A stretch of 64,000 bases of DNA from Charina bottae (GCA_023362775.1 JALMGJ010000029.1:8351268-8415267), one strand, 5' to 3'. Shown: positions 52,741 through 62,716, numbered from the stretch's first letter. The notes: generated by a model not told the origin, from the sequence alone. Numbers and translations: made by a program.

Positions 52741-55700
52741 CACATACAGTGGGGCAAAAAAGTATTTAGTCAGCCACCAATTGTGCAAGTTCTCCCACTT
52801 AAAAAGATGAGAGAGGCCTGTAATTGACATCATAGGTAGACCTCAACTATGAGGGACAAAATGAGAAAACAAATCCAGACAATCACATTGTCTGATTCGG
52901 AAAGAATTTATTTGCAAATTATGGTGGAAAATAAGTATTTGGTCACCTACAAACAAGCAAGATTCCTGGCTCTCACAGACCTGTAACTTCTTCTTTAAGA
53001 GGCTCATTACCTGTAGTAATGGCACCTGTTTGAACTTGTTATCAGTATAAAAGACACCTGTCCACAACCTCAAACAGTCACACTCCAAACTCCACTATGG
53101 TGAAGACCAAAGAGCTGTCGAAGGACACCAGAAACAAAATTGTAGACCTGCACCAGGCTGGGAAGACTGAATCTGCAATAGGCAAGCAGCTTGGTGTGAA
53201 GAAATCAACTGTGGGAGCAATAATTAGAAAATGGAAGACATACAAGACCACTGATAATCTCCCTTGATCTGGGGCTCCACGCAAGATCTCACCCCGTGGG
53301 GTCAAAATGATCACAAGAACGGTGAGCAAAAATCCCAGAACCACACGGGGGGACCTAGTGAATGACCTGCAGAGAGCTGGGACCAACGTAACAAAGGCTA
53401 CCATCAGTAACACACTACGCCGCCAGGGACTCAGATCCTGCAGTGCCAGACGTGTCCCCCTGCTTAAGCCAGTACATGTCCGGGCCTGTCTGAAGTTTGC
53501 TAGAGAGCATTTGGATGATCCAGAAGAGGATTGGGAGAATGTCATATGGTCAGATGAAACCAAAGAAGAACTGTTTGGTAGAAACACAACTCGTCGTGTT
53601 TGGAGGAGAGAGAATGCTGAGTTGCATCCAAAGAACACCATACCTACTGTGAAGCATGGGGGTGGCAACATCATGCTTTGGGGCTGTTTCTCTGCAAAGG
53701 GACCAGGACGACTGTTCCGTGTACAGGAAAGAATGAATGGGGCCATGTATCGTGAGATTTTGAGTGCAAACCTCCTTCCATCAGCAAGGGCATTGAAGAT
53801 GAAACGTGGCTGGGTCTTTCAGCATGACAATGATCCCAAACACACCGCCCGGGCAACGAAGGAGTGGCTTTGTAAGAAGCATTTCAAGGTCCTGGAGTGG
53901 CCTAGCCAGTCTCCAGATCTCAACCCCATAGAAAACCTTTGGAGGGAGTTGAAAGTCCGTGTTGCCCAGCGACAGCCCCAAAACATCACTGCTCTAGAGG
54001 AGATCTGCATGGAGGAATAGGCCAACATACCAGCAACAGTGTGTGCCAACCTTGTGAAGACTTACAGAAAACGTTTGACCTCTGTCATTGCCAACAAAGG
54101 ATATATAACAAAGTACTGAGATGAACTTCTGATATTGACCAAATACTTATTTTCCACCATAATTTGCAAATAAATTCTTTCCGAATCAGACAATGTGATT
54201 GTCTGGATTTGTTTTCTCATTTTGTCTCTCATAGTTGAGGTCTACCTATGATGTCAATTACAGGCCTCTCTCATCTTTTTAAGTGGGAGAACTTGCACAA
54301 TTGGTGGCTGACTAAATACTTTTTTGCCCCACTGTATATATATATATATACTATTATTATTTATTATATAATAATTATTATATTACATATAATTATTATA
54401 AATAATTATAATGCCACTTCATGATTAGATTAGCTTTCAATGGCAGGGTTTAGATCCTAGCAAATTTGGTAACTTTTCATGCACTTCCACCCAGGGGTTC
54501 TGGCTTTGGAGAAATACTCTTTTTACAAACATCTCATCAATGTTTCCAAACGCAGGGAAAGATAAAACCCACCCTGGAATTTAAGACGACATCTTGTTCA
54601 AATATGCTTTAAACTGGAAACAAACTACCGTATCACTGCTACACTTCAAATGCTATGGAACAGTTCAGTGTCACCGTCACATGCGCAACAGCCAGTACAA
54701 AATAAGCAACTCCCAATCTGTTTTTTCAGTTCTGCCCCAAGAATTCCTGACTGAATTGCATCACCTGAGAACAGTTCTGCTGAACAGGGCAACCAGATGC
54801 ATTCACGAAGCTCACCAACACGGAGTACCCAGCAATTCCTGTCTGCCACTAGCATCTATTGCAGAGCTTTCCAAACATTTCATGTTGGTGACACACTTTT
54901 TAGACATGCATCATTTCGTGACACACTCTTACAGCAGGGCATCATTTCACGACACACTCTTACAGCAGGGCACAAGGCAGGCACTAGGACCTGCGCGGAA
55001 TCACAGCAGGTTTGGAGGCAGCCAGGCACAAGGGAGGCACTAGGACCTGCGTGGAATCCTGGCAGGGCAGGTTTGGAGGCAGCCAGGCACAAGGCAGGCA
55101 CTAGGACCTGCGTGGAATCCTGGCAGGGCTCGGAGGCAGCAGCAGCCGCGACACACCCAGACACTGCAGCCGACACACTAACGTGTCCCGACACACAGTT
55201 TGGAAAGCTCTGATCTATTGGTTTAAGGCATCTATTGGCTGCCTGTGATTCAGGAGATGGCAGGGCTGCGCAAAGCTTTTACCTGGAGATTCAATCTGAA
55301 GGCAATTCCTTCAAACTGCAGAATCAATTGAACTACAAAACCAATTTCCAATCTGCCAGTTTCAAATTGCTAAGTCCATTCTTCTGAATGGACCTGACAG
55401 TTCGGAAGAGTTTTTGTTCCTGTGCGTGAATGTCTTTTTGTAAAATCAGTTCTGAAAATCATATCCATTTTCCAAACTGGGTTGAAAAAAAGCCATGGAA
55501 AACAGCCATCAAAAGCAGTAGCTGATCCTCCACAGGTTTGTCCAGTTTCTGCTAATCCAGTGTCAGCAAAAAAATTAACATTTAATCTACTTACTTGGAA
55601 ATAATCTTCATTTCAATAAGCTTGAAATGAAATAGAATAAGGCTGTGTAATTTTCCTCTGCAAACTGTTGCTCACACATCTCTACTAACTACTCGGAAAA

Positions 55701-58700
55701 AATGAATACATTATTCATATTGTCTTTCTTATAAAAACATAATATGCATATTTTGTGCGTATAGAAAACTTTTGAAGAAGTTTAAAATACTTTTTCTTCT
55801 TCTTAAAAAGAGTGGAAGGTTTTTTGGCCGGATAGAGCTTAATAGTGCTGAAATAATCAAGCATATCCATGTAGCTCCCCTAGATGCTATTATTAGATAT
55901 CCCCAGAGCTGGCACTAATGTTCATTAATTACTAATGTAGGAAGCTTTCTGTTCTGAAGCACAACAGATAAAATCTCATATTCTCATTGTTCTGCTGGGA
56001 AAAAAAGAAGAAGCTGAAAATCCCATGTCTATCTTCTGACCACAAAATATTGTAAACCACCACAAAATACTAATGAACCATTCCAATATCCTAGTTGTGT
56101 CTATGGCCCATTAGGGCTTGGTTATCCTTGCACCAGGAGACAAAAATTTAATTTATATCTGTTTTTCCTACGGCATGGGTGACAGACCTAGTATCCCCCT
56201 CGGGAATTTGAACTCAGGTCTAGTTGAAGTCTTCACATCCCTGGAAGAGGGATTACCACTTCCCAGTGGAAGATTTTAAGATATAACTCAGAAGACGGCC
56301 AACCTCTTCATAACTTCTTGCTGATGTTGGATGTTACCATCTTGCTTTGAGACTCAAATCAAAGGCAAAGAATGGAATACAGAGGTTGGGCAATTAGCCT
56401 TGTAACGTATTAGAAACAGTGATGCAACAGTACAAAATGATAAGGGTGAACATAAGCTTATTATTAGAAATATGTAAAGCCTTCCCCAAGATTGAGTGTA
56501 CCGATGAAAGTGCAGGGAGACCAACGTTCAAGTTTATCCTCAACCATGGAAGGTCACTGGCTGTGATGGTATGTGGGAAAGACCTTGTGAGGCTGGGCAA
56601 AGATGCCAGATAAGATTTATTTATTTTATTTATTTATTTCCAACTTATATCACCGCCCATCTCCCCCCCCAAGGGGACTCTGGGCGGTTTACAATCAAGT
56701 TAGTAGTTAAAAACATATAAAATACTTTATACAATTTAAATATTAAAAATATAAAATCCAAGAGGCTGTATATAATGTTTGTGAGCCGAACTCTACGGCG
56801 CGAGCCATCCCCAGGAAGAGCTATTACTCTTCCCATCCCAAGCGAGGTGGCAGAGCCAGGTTTTCAATTGCTTTCTGAAGGTCAGGAGTGTGGGGGCTAG
56901 CCTCACTTCCAGGGGCAGAATATTCCAGAGGGCGGGTGCCACTGCCGAGAAAGCCCGCCTCCTGGACCCCGCTAGGTGAAATTCTTTCGCTGATGGGGTC
57001 CGTAGCATGCCCACTCTGCATGACCGGGTGGGGCGGGTCGATACTCTGGGGATGAGGCGGTCTCTAAGGTAGCCTGGTCCCATGCCATGTAGGGCTGTTA
57101 AAGATAGCCTGCAGCTAGATAGTGGGTGGGGCAAGAGGCTCAGAAGAGACCCTCCCTAGTTTCTTGAGCTGTAAAGAGGAAGGGGGGGGGAGAATTGTAC
57201 TTTCAGACCTGCAAGATTCTGTCAATGTAGCTTGACAATACAGTAGAATTAGCTCATTTGGTTGTGATTCCTATCTGGTTTACCCTGCGAGGGTGACGCT
57301 GGGTGGCTTTGGGCCAGTCCCTCTCTCTTAGCCCAAGAGTCACTGTGGTGTAGAGCTGCAGCTGCTGGATTAGAATTGGGGAGTTCAAGACTTCAAGCCC
57401 ATCCTCAAGCACTGAATGGATGACTGTGGGCCAGTCCCTTTCCTTCCATCCAACCTAAGTGTTACTGTGGGGATCAAATGAAAGGAGATTCCCATGGAAA
57501 CAGCTTTGAGCTCCTGTTGGAATATAATGTACCAATCGAAGAGAATATTTGTAGCTCAGGGTTGAACTGTGGAGTCCTTGGTGCTCTCTGAGCCTTGTTG
57601 TTTTCTTGCAGACGTTTCATTGCCAGGCTAGGCAACATACTCAGTGCGAATTTCCCCCCCCCCCCGCACTGAAGATGTTGCCTAGCCTGGCAATGAAACG
57701 TCTGCAAGAAAACAACAAGGCTCAGAGAGCACCAAGGACTCCACGGAATATAATGTACAACTAATAAAATAAAACAAGTAATAAGCTCCGAGGGAACTCA
57801 ATTTCCTTTTAAAAACTACCAAAGAGGAGCATTCTATTCTCAATGCTGACAATATACTAACCAAGATGTTAGTTTAGCATTCTTGGCTCCTGTTTAAGGG
57901 TGTGGCAAGGACTGAGCAGCGTAGAGCCAACTCAGATTTAGCACTCTGACACAGATTTGCCACTTGCTAAGAGAAGAAAGACAGGAAGAAAATACCAATG
58001 TCTCCTTTAAAAAAAAAGGGGGTGGGGAAGCTTGTAATTTCAATCTGCTACATTTTATGAACACCCTAACTTTATGTACCTTTGCTGAGTCTGCCACCAA
58101 ATTTGCTTTCCAACTGCTAAGACGTTTTTGTTACAAAGGCTGATGAATGCACAATTTCTTTGTCCCTATATTTGGCTTTGCCTACCCAAATGCCACAGGG
58201 GCGTGGTGGCTCAGCGGGTAAGACGCCAGGCGTGTTGATTGGAAGATCGCAAGTTCGGAGGTTCGAATCCCTAGCCCCGTGTGACGGAGTGAGCTCCCGC
58301 ACTCGCCCCAGCTCTTCCCAACCTAGCAATTCGAAAGCATGCAAATGCAAGTAGATTAATAGGTACCACTTCGGTGGGTAGGTAACAGCGTTCCACGTGC
58401 GTCATGCCGGCCACATGACCGTGGAAGCGTCTTCGGACAACGCTGGCTCTTCGGCTAACAAACGGAGATGAGCACCGGCCCCTAGAGTCGGACACGACTG
58501 CACAACTGTGCGGGGGGAACCTTTACCTTTACCCAAATGCCACCAGCCACAAAAAAGAATATTCCTCTGGATTACATTTTTAATATTCCACATGATGGCT
58601 TCCATCCAGAGCCGATGACACAAAAGGGAGTAAACAAGGAAGATTAAAATCCTCAGGGTCAAAGCCAAAATTAATTTATTGGCAGTTAGCAACCATGCCT

Positions 58701-61700
58701 AGATTGAAAGAAAAATAATACGAGATTCAAACCAGACCAGGATGTGAATTTTAACTCTTTTTTCCCCAGTTGCAAATCCAATGAAAATCACCCCTCTTCT
58801 GTTACTGGAAGAGAACCCTCGCAGTGGCATCAAACTCCCCCAAAACTTCTAAATATGGCTAATCGACTACCAGGCCAGTGAAGCTAGCTAAGGAGAAATG
58901 CAGAATTAGGTCTTTCCCCCCCATTTTTTCCTTCCCCAGCCTCTATGCAGCCCAACAAGTAGAGGGGAACAAGTGAAATGAAGTAAGAGAGGATGAGAAC
59001 CACAATGTTACCGCAATAAGGCACTTCCTGGTTCACACTGAGATGCTACTTTGAAAAACATGAGAGCGCGGTGCCCAGAGAAAGGATGGGCGAAATCCAA
59101 ACTTATGACTGAGATGGAGGGCAGAGGAGACAATTGATAGGATGTACGCTGGCTTATAGGGAAAAATCAAGGCTTGAGAGTAAACAGACAGAGTGCAGCT
59201 TGTAAAAGCTATAAAATCTTTACTTGTGATAAAAGCAAAGTTGAATATACATGGTACAGCATTGCAAAAGGAAAAACAAAACTTACAAGTAGAGTATACA
59301 CAGAAAATGCACATGTGTTGGCTTCCACTGTACGACAGATATGAAGGAGCATATTGCCATGGCATCACGCACATAGCCAGGTATAGCTCACACTTCTATT
59401 AGTCCACAGGAACAAAAAACACAAATGACATGGCTAAAAGACACAAGAAGTCAAGAAGCATAGAACACCATTTTGCATGGATAGAAATAGGCTTTCTATT
59501 AGAGGAGAAAGACCCAACAGCAGGGACGGAAAGAAGAGATGGAGAGAAAAGTAGCTATCTCTGAAGACAAGACCATCTGCTTTTGCTTGTAAAGGGAGAA
59601 AAATGTTAATACAATCTTAAATGCACAGGGTGAAGTACAGACCAGGGCCCTAATTCAGATGCTCAGTTTAATTTATGAGCATATTTATTTTACTGGCCAA
59701 ATCTAAAGAGCTTCCCCAAGTATTTGAGATGTAGGCCTTCAGGATAAACACCCATTGCTCTCTAGATCAAGCATTTCTGCTGTGTTATCATTCCAACACT
59801 TAGGAAAACAGATTTAGCGAGAGGAAGACGTTGGTCCTAATACTATGGGTTGTGTTGATTCATCAGACAGCTTGAACACTGCTTTTTGGAAACGCAGAAT
59901 AGACATTTAATAGATACATTTTCTTTGCATTCTTCACATTACAGTCAATTTCATGAATACCCTTCTCCGATTCAGATTTTGAATGCAATCGAGAGACCTA
60001 TATAGTTCAGGGTCATTTTCAAAAAACAAAGTCTGTTGTACCCCAAGCAATCTGGATAACTGACCTAACTTACATCATTTGTGTCAATTTCCATAATTAC
60101 ACAATTGATGTGACTTGCTTCAATTTATCATTTTTGTAATCACTTATGCAGATGACCTAAACTGACACGAAGAATATAATTATGCAAATAGCATAGTATA
60201 TTGACACAAATGATCTAAATAACATCAAGTAAGTAAATTTGATTGTAAGAGACATGACACTTTAATAAGACAACTGGTCTGTAAAATTGAGGTTTTAGTG
60301 TATTCAGGAATGGGGGGACTGAAATAAAAATAATAAGGCAGTTAAAAACACTCATTTAAAAATAAATGTTACTTTTTATCCAACAGGATCATAGTTTCAC
60401 AAAAATCCTGTAAGAAGAATCATGCCAACAGCACTTGATGGCCAACAACTGATTGTGTGAATTGACTCCAACAACATTACAGTGTTGGAGGCAACACAAA
60501 TGTTTGCCTATGAGGTTAGAGCTGTGATAGCTCATTTGCAGATGCAAATCACCAGGTACCTTTGGCATTACTAGATGATGATATAAAGATATGAGATAAA
60601 GATATAAATAAAGATATTTATTGTAACCCGCCCAGAGTCCCTTGCATGGGAGATGGGCGGGGAATAAATTTGAATAATAAATAAAATAAATAAATGAGAC
60701 CCTGAAATGAGCTTAATTGATTATTAATATTATTAATAATTAATGAGCAATGGTCAATTAATATGGATGCTATGGTGGGAAACAGAATAGGTGGCAATTA
60801 AATTATCCTGGCTCGTAAGATGGGAATTGATGGACAGCACTAAGGTTGAAGAGAACCTCAACAAATATTCTCACTAAAAGCCTTACCAAACGAACAACTG
60901 ATCTAGTGAAATTCACTGAACTTTCTTGGAATTTCTGACAGCACCATTAGATGGAAATTTACTAGGGAAGCTGGAATTTCAAGTATATCCAGGTCATAGG
61001 GCCATCTATCAGGGCTATGAAAAACGCACAAGAGATGCTTCAAAAATCACAAGTGGAGCATCTATCCTGAAGTAGCTGTGACCTTTGGAAGGTGGGTATG
61101 CAGAGACACATTTTTGCTGGGACCACAAGCCAAGCGAAGCGTTTAGGTCACCAAGTGAACGGAATTAAAGACGTCACCAAATGAGAGGAGTTAAACCTCG
61201 TCTCTTGATGTCAGCCAGCCCAGATGGATGCTGGATCCACCTCTTCAACCAAATCCAGCTTCTACAGAGTGATTGTTGCTGTCTTATTTTTTAGACGATA
61301 TCTTGGTTCTGATATCTTACTGCACAATGGGGAAAAGTGCAAATATTTAAGCTTGTTGCTCCTTATCAGAAAAATAACTGCTTTTTTTTTTACAACTTGA
61401 AGATTATTTCTTTCAGTAGTTGTTTGGAAGACTTGGAAGCTAAGCCGGTTCAAACTCAGTTAGTTTTGAATAGGAGACCTTCAGGCTAGATTGGAAAGTT
61501 AAAAAACACATATTGGAAGAAGGCAATGGAAAACTGCTTTAGGAAACTAAGTCTCCTGGACTCTAGCTTGTCTTCAACAAGATTTTACTTTTATTTTATT
61601 AAAATCTAAGTAGCAGAGATTCTTAAGTGGCTCTCACCAGCTTGTTTTAACTTGTTCTTTAATTAAAATTCAATTTAAGTTGAAAAGCCAGTCATTAACC

Positions 61701-62716
61701 AATTAAAAATCCCATATGTATTTAAAGTAGGACAAGGTTTTCTGAACATTAAAAGATTCCAACCAAATAAAGCTCAAACAGGCTTCCAGCAAAATGAAAT
61801 TGGTCATCCTTAATCCCAGGATCAAAACAAGAGCCAAAATGTCCTTTCCTTTGGCTCTGCAGTCCCAGGGCAAGTGACACCCCGAGTCAAGTGTTATTTC
61901 TGGCCTGGCGGGGGAGAAAAAAATTCCCTGCATTTGATTGCCCAAATGCTTGCCAGAATATTCGTGTGGGTGGAAGCATCTCCTTCCTTCCCAGGCCTTG
62001 GATGGGGGGAAGCTGATGGTAGTTCCCTTCAGTGCTGCGGTTCCAGAGCAATGCTTGTGAAAGCCACAATAAGAACACACACCATCATATTAACCAGTAT
62101 TTACACATTTCAACACCCAAACTTGATCTTAGCCCAAAGGCCAAGATCATTACTAAGTGACAGCAAAGATGGACGGACATCTATCCGCTCTGTTAAAGGC
62201 TCCTGAGCCTGGAAACCCAAGGGAGGGTGGCACCAGCGGCGTTGCGCCCCTCTCCAAATCAGCGGGAGAGGGACCTCGCGCCAAGCGCCCCAAAAGCAAG
62301 ATTGGAGGAGGAGGAGGAGGAGGAGGAGGAGGAAAGCCGGGTGGACTCGAAGTGGGGGGCCAGGGCACGGGGCGCTCGCCCGGCTGCCCCTGCGCCCCTG
62401 CCCAGTGGGGCGTGCGGGTTTCCGCCCCGGGTCAGCGCGCGCGCCGGGTCCACCCGGCTGCACCGTTGCGCCCGGGCAGCGGCGCTCCCCCAACAGCCGG
62501 AGCAGCCCGGCGGCGTCTTTCTGCGCTGAGTCACCCGGAGAGCCGGGGCCTCGCCCTCCCCTCCGCCTCTCCTCGCGAGTCCCCACCTTGCAAGCGCGCG
62601 GGCGGAGGCAGCCCTGCAGCGCAGCCGGGCGAGAGCGCACGGGGCGCCGCGCCCGAGGTAGCCCGTCCCGGCTCCGTCCCCGTCCCCGTACTCACGGTGC
62701 TCAGGACCGTCCCCAT
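39998..62716 (-). CDS. CYB5R3: CYB5R3-type NADH-cytochrome b5 reductase, complete 9-exon gene
   Basis: An FAD enzyme that passes electrons from NADH to cytochrome b5 on the ER and outer mitochondrial membrane, for fatty-acid desaturation, sterol synthesis and methaemoglobin reduction (family knowledge). Exons from the 5' end: 62696-62716, 50235-50366, 48548-48620, 45699-45805, 45264-45393, 44086-44169, 43913-43998, 41977-42076, 39998-40170. They sum to 906 bp, 301 codons plus stop, exactly the length of human CYB5R3, with consistent phases and GT-AG sites. Seen in order: MGTVLST (Gly2, a myristoylation-type start), a hydrophobic anchor, [15 protein letters not shown], the FAD motif RPYTPVSS, the NADH-site motif GGTGITPM, and CGPPPM near the end. 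The terminal residues ([11 protein letters not shown]) look more like CYB5R1/R2. CYB5R3 is favoured over R1/R2 from the N-terminal two thirds; a lineage-specific paralog is possible. Confidence 0.9.
40275..40340 (+). mobile_element. L2 3' tail fragment
   Basis: CACCCAGAGTTCTCC, GAGAAGATGGGCGG and TAATATAAATCCAATAAATA tail. It lies 105 bp upstream of CYB5R3's last exon, in the preceding intron. Confidence 0.65.
41630..41885 (+). mobile_element. 5S-rRNA-derived SINE remnant
   Basis: GGTTCAGAAAGCTAACTGGG, CCTGGTTAATATGTGGATGG and GAAAAACCATTTCTGTATTG match a decayed 5S head and its body. Confidence 0.5.
41977..42076 (-). CDS. CYB5R3: CYB5R3 exon 8
   Basis: Reads [20 protein letters not shown] then [13 protein letters not shown]. 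Acceptor GGGACAG, donor GTAAGT. Confidence 0.95.
42300..42590 (-). mobile_element. Type B SINE with partial duplication
   Basis: Minus strand carries the GGCATGAAAGCCGGCTGGGT body and AAAAATAATGGTGGGATAGA tail; a second short body piece (GACCTTGGGCCAGTC) is seen at 42550-42580. Lies in the intron before CYB5R3 exon 8. Confidence 0.7.
43462..43556. mobile_element. hAT-like fragment (CAGGGGCCGGCAAACC)
   Basis: CAGGGGCCGGCAAACCGCGG then CTCGCGAGCCACATGCGGCT is a known vertebrate hAT-type end. The other terminus is not clear; TCTAGAA before and GCTAGAA after may be a worn TSD. Confidence 0.5.
43913..43998 (-). CDS. CYB5R3: CYB5R3 exon 7
   Basis: Reads [20 protein letters not shown] then CHLLFANQ. 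Acceptor CCTGAAG, donor GTAAGA. Confidence 0.95.
44086..44169 (-). CDS. CYB5R3: CYB5R3 exon 6, start of NADH domain
   Basis: Reads [20 protein letters not shown] then GMIAGGT. Acceptor CGGCAG, donor GTACCC (weaker than the others). GGT joins GITPM of the next exon to form the nucleotide-binding loop. Confidence 0.94.
45264..45393 (-). CDS. CYB5R3: CYB5R3 exon 5
   Basis: Reads [20 protein letters not shown] then [26 protein letters not shown] contacts FAD in the family. Acceptor CTTACAG, donor GTAAGG. Confidence 0.95.
45699..45805 (-). CDS. CYB5R3: CYB5R3 exon 4, FAD-binding motif
   Basis: Reads [20 protein letters not shown] then [15 protein letters not shown]. Arg-x-Tyr-Thr of the FAD-binding motif is intact. 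Acceptor CCTTCAG, donor GTAAAG. Confidence 0.95.
48548..48620 (-). CDS. CYB5R3: CYB5R3 exon 3
   Basis: Reads [20 protein letters not shown] then GLPVG. Acceptor TTTTCAG, donor GTAAGC. Confidence 0.95.
48886..49045. mobile_element. MITE related to the copy at 63.6 kb
   Basis: GGGGTGTCCCACGGGGTGT, GAGTCAAGATAG, GCAACTGAAGCCCC and ATTGCACAGCCATC...TTGACTTTTTTGATG follow the same order, more diverged. Confidence 0.5.
49665..49938. mobile_element. hAT MITE (family H), copy 4
   Basis: Ends CAGGGCTTTCCAAAG / GTTTGGAAAGCTCTG; perfect TSD CTGTAGAA at 49657-49664 and 49939-49946. GC-rich interior with repeated GGCGGCGCRCRCG words. Confidence 0.9.
50235..50366 (-). CDS. CYB5R3: CYB5R3 exon 2
   Basis: 44 codons: [20 protein letters not shown] (hydrophobic anchor), then [20 protein letters not shown], which opens the FAD domain. 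Acceptor GTTACAG, donor GTAATA. Confidence 0.95.
52008..52350 (+). mobile_element. Type B SINE, dimeric
   Basis: Two head-like units in tandem: GAGCCAGTTTGGTCTAGTGG at 52010 and a second GGAGACTGAGAGTTCTAGTCC at about 52155, each followed by GGCTGGGTGACCTTGGGCCA. One shared AATAAAGGCGGGATAGAAAT tail. A tandem dimer in one insertion. Confidence 0.75.
52689..52736 (+). repeat. (TA)n microsatellite
   Basis: About 24 TA units; target of the Tc1 insertion. A shorter TA run resumes at 54335-54350. Confidence 0.95.
52747..52945 (+). repeat. Tc1 left inverted repeat
   Basis: 199 bp; matches 54136-54334 in reverse complement with one mismatch (GAGGGA vs GAGAGA near 52852-52857). Confidence 0.95.
53097..54119 (+). 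pseudogene. Tc1 transposase, two nonsense codons
   Basis: 340 codons from ATG at 53097 to TGA at 54117-54119, the usual Tc1 length, interrupted by TGA at 53265-53267 (codon 57, where Arg is expected: a CGA to TGA change) and TAG at 54018-54020 (codon 308, where Trp is expected). The N-terminal half holds two helix-turn-helix regions ([10 protein letters not shown] near residue 40; [10 protein letters not shown] near 100). Catalytic residues D153 (WSDET), D244 (QHDND) and E279 (NPIENLW) are intact with exact DD34E spacing. No frameshift. The copy itself cannot make a full transposase, but its inverted repeats are intact so it might be mobilised in trans. Confidence 0.93.
54136..54334 (-). repeat. 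Tc1 right inverted repeat
   Basis: Reverse complement of 52747-52945; ends CCCCACTG next to TA. Confidence 0.95.
54862..55212. mobile_element. hAT MITE (family H), copy 5, with internal minisatellite
   Basis: Ends CAGAGCTTTCCAAAC / GTTTGGAAAGCTCTG; perfect TSD ATCTATTG at 54854-54861 and 55213-55220. The interior has about three units of a ~50-60 bp repeat (CAGGCACTAGGACCTGCG...). Confidence 0.9.
56625..57105 (-). mobile_element. L2 LINE, 5'-truncated 3' end
   Basis: Minus strand: [47 protein letters not shown], then 3' UTR, the GGGCGGTGATATAAG end and an (AAATA)n-like tail at about 56612-56640. Same subfamily as the copy at 22.8-23.3 kb. Confidence 0.85.
57275..57480 (+). mobile_element. 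Old tRNA-type SINE remnant
   Basis: Words GCCCAAGAGTCACTGTGGTG, GGGGAGTTCAAGACTTCAAG and GTGGGCCAGTCCCTTTCCTT resemble a degenerate tRNA-head SINE of the type B group. Confidence 0.45.
57533..57744. mobile_element. Penelope-like element, inverted terminal-repeat pair
   Basis: A terminal segment at 57533-57652 and its reverse complement at 57667-57744, separated by a C-rich run (57652-57666). Perfect 14-bp TSD GGAATATAATGTAC at 57519-57532 and 57745-57758. No coding sequence. Confidence 0.85.
58197..58530 (+). mobile_element. Type A SINE, full length
   Basis: Complete copy in CYB5R3 intron 1. TSD ACCCAAATGCCAC at 58184-58196 and 58531-58543, both perfect, so probably young. Confidence 0.92.
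60618..60695 (+). mobile_element. L2 3' tail fragment
   Basis: AACCCGCCCAGAGTCCC, GGGAGATGGGCGGGG and a (AATAA)n-like tail, in CYB5R3 intron 1. Confidence 0.7.
61430..61565 (+). mobile_element. 5S-rRNA-derived SINE remnant
   Basis: GGAAGCTAAGCCGGTTCAAA, TTGAATAGGAGACC and AAGGCAATGGAAAACTGCTT correspond to 5S box A, box C and the SINE body. Confidence 0.55.
62080..62150 (-). pseudogene. U2 snRNA pseudogene fragment
   Basis: The minus strand from 62150 reads ATGATCTTGGCC, then GGCTAAGATCAAGT, like the 5' end of U2 snRNA (which has TCTCGGCCTTTTGGCTAAGATCAAGT), and later GGTTAATAT, like U2's TTTAATAT. The branch-site pairing region is degenerate and the rest of U2 is missing. Likely a dead retrocopy at the CpG-island edge. 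Confidence 0.6.
62304..62333 (+). repeat. (GGA)n run in CpG island
   Basis: Ten GGA units at the downstream edge of the CYB5R3 CpG island. Confidence 0.85.
62696..62716 (-). CDS. CYB5R3: CYB5R3 exon 1 (start codon)
   Basis: Encodes MGTVLST, then donor GTGAGT. Human CYB5R3 starts MGAQLST with the same Gly2 and Ser6, the signal for N-myristoylation of the membrane form. Lies in the CpG island. Phase 0 into exon 2. Confidence 0.88.

Larger units (their letters stand above)
52747..54334 (+). mobile_element. Tc1/mariner element (Tc1 group), complete with 199-bp inverted repeats
   Basis: Inverted repeats at 52747-52945 and 54136-54334 differ at one base in 199. Flanked by TA (52745-52746, 54335-54336) and inserted in a (TA)n microsatellite. 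It encloses a transposase frame broken by two stops. The 5' end CAGTGGGGCAAAAAAGTA is one I recall from fish and lamprey Tc1 elements. In CYB5R3 intron 1, opposite to the gene. Confidence 0.95.
58544..62079. other. CYB5R3 intron 1, proximal part
   Basis: Mostly AT-rich unique-looking sequence with one L2 tail (60.6 kb) and one 5S-type SINE remnant (61.4 kb). No gene recognised. Confidence 0.5.
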
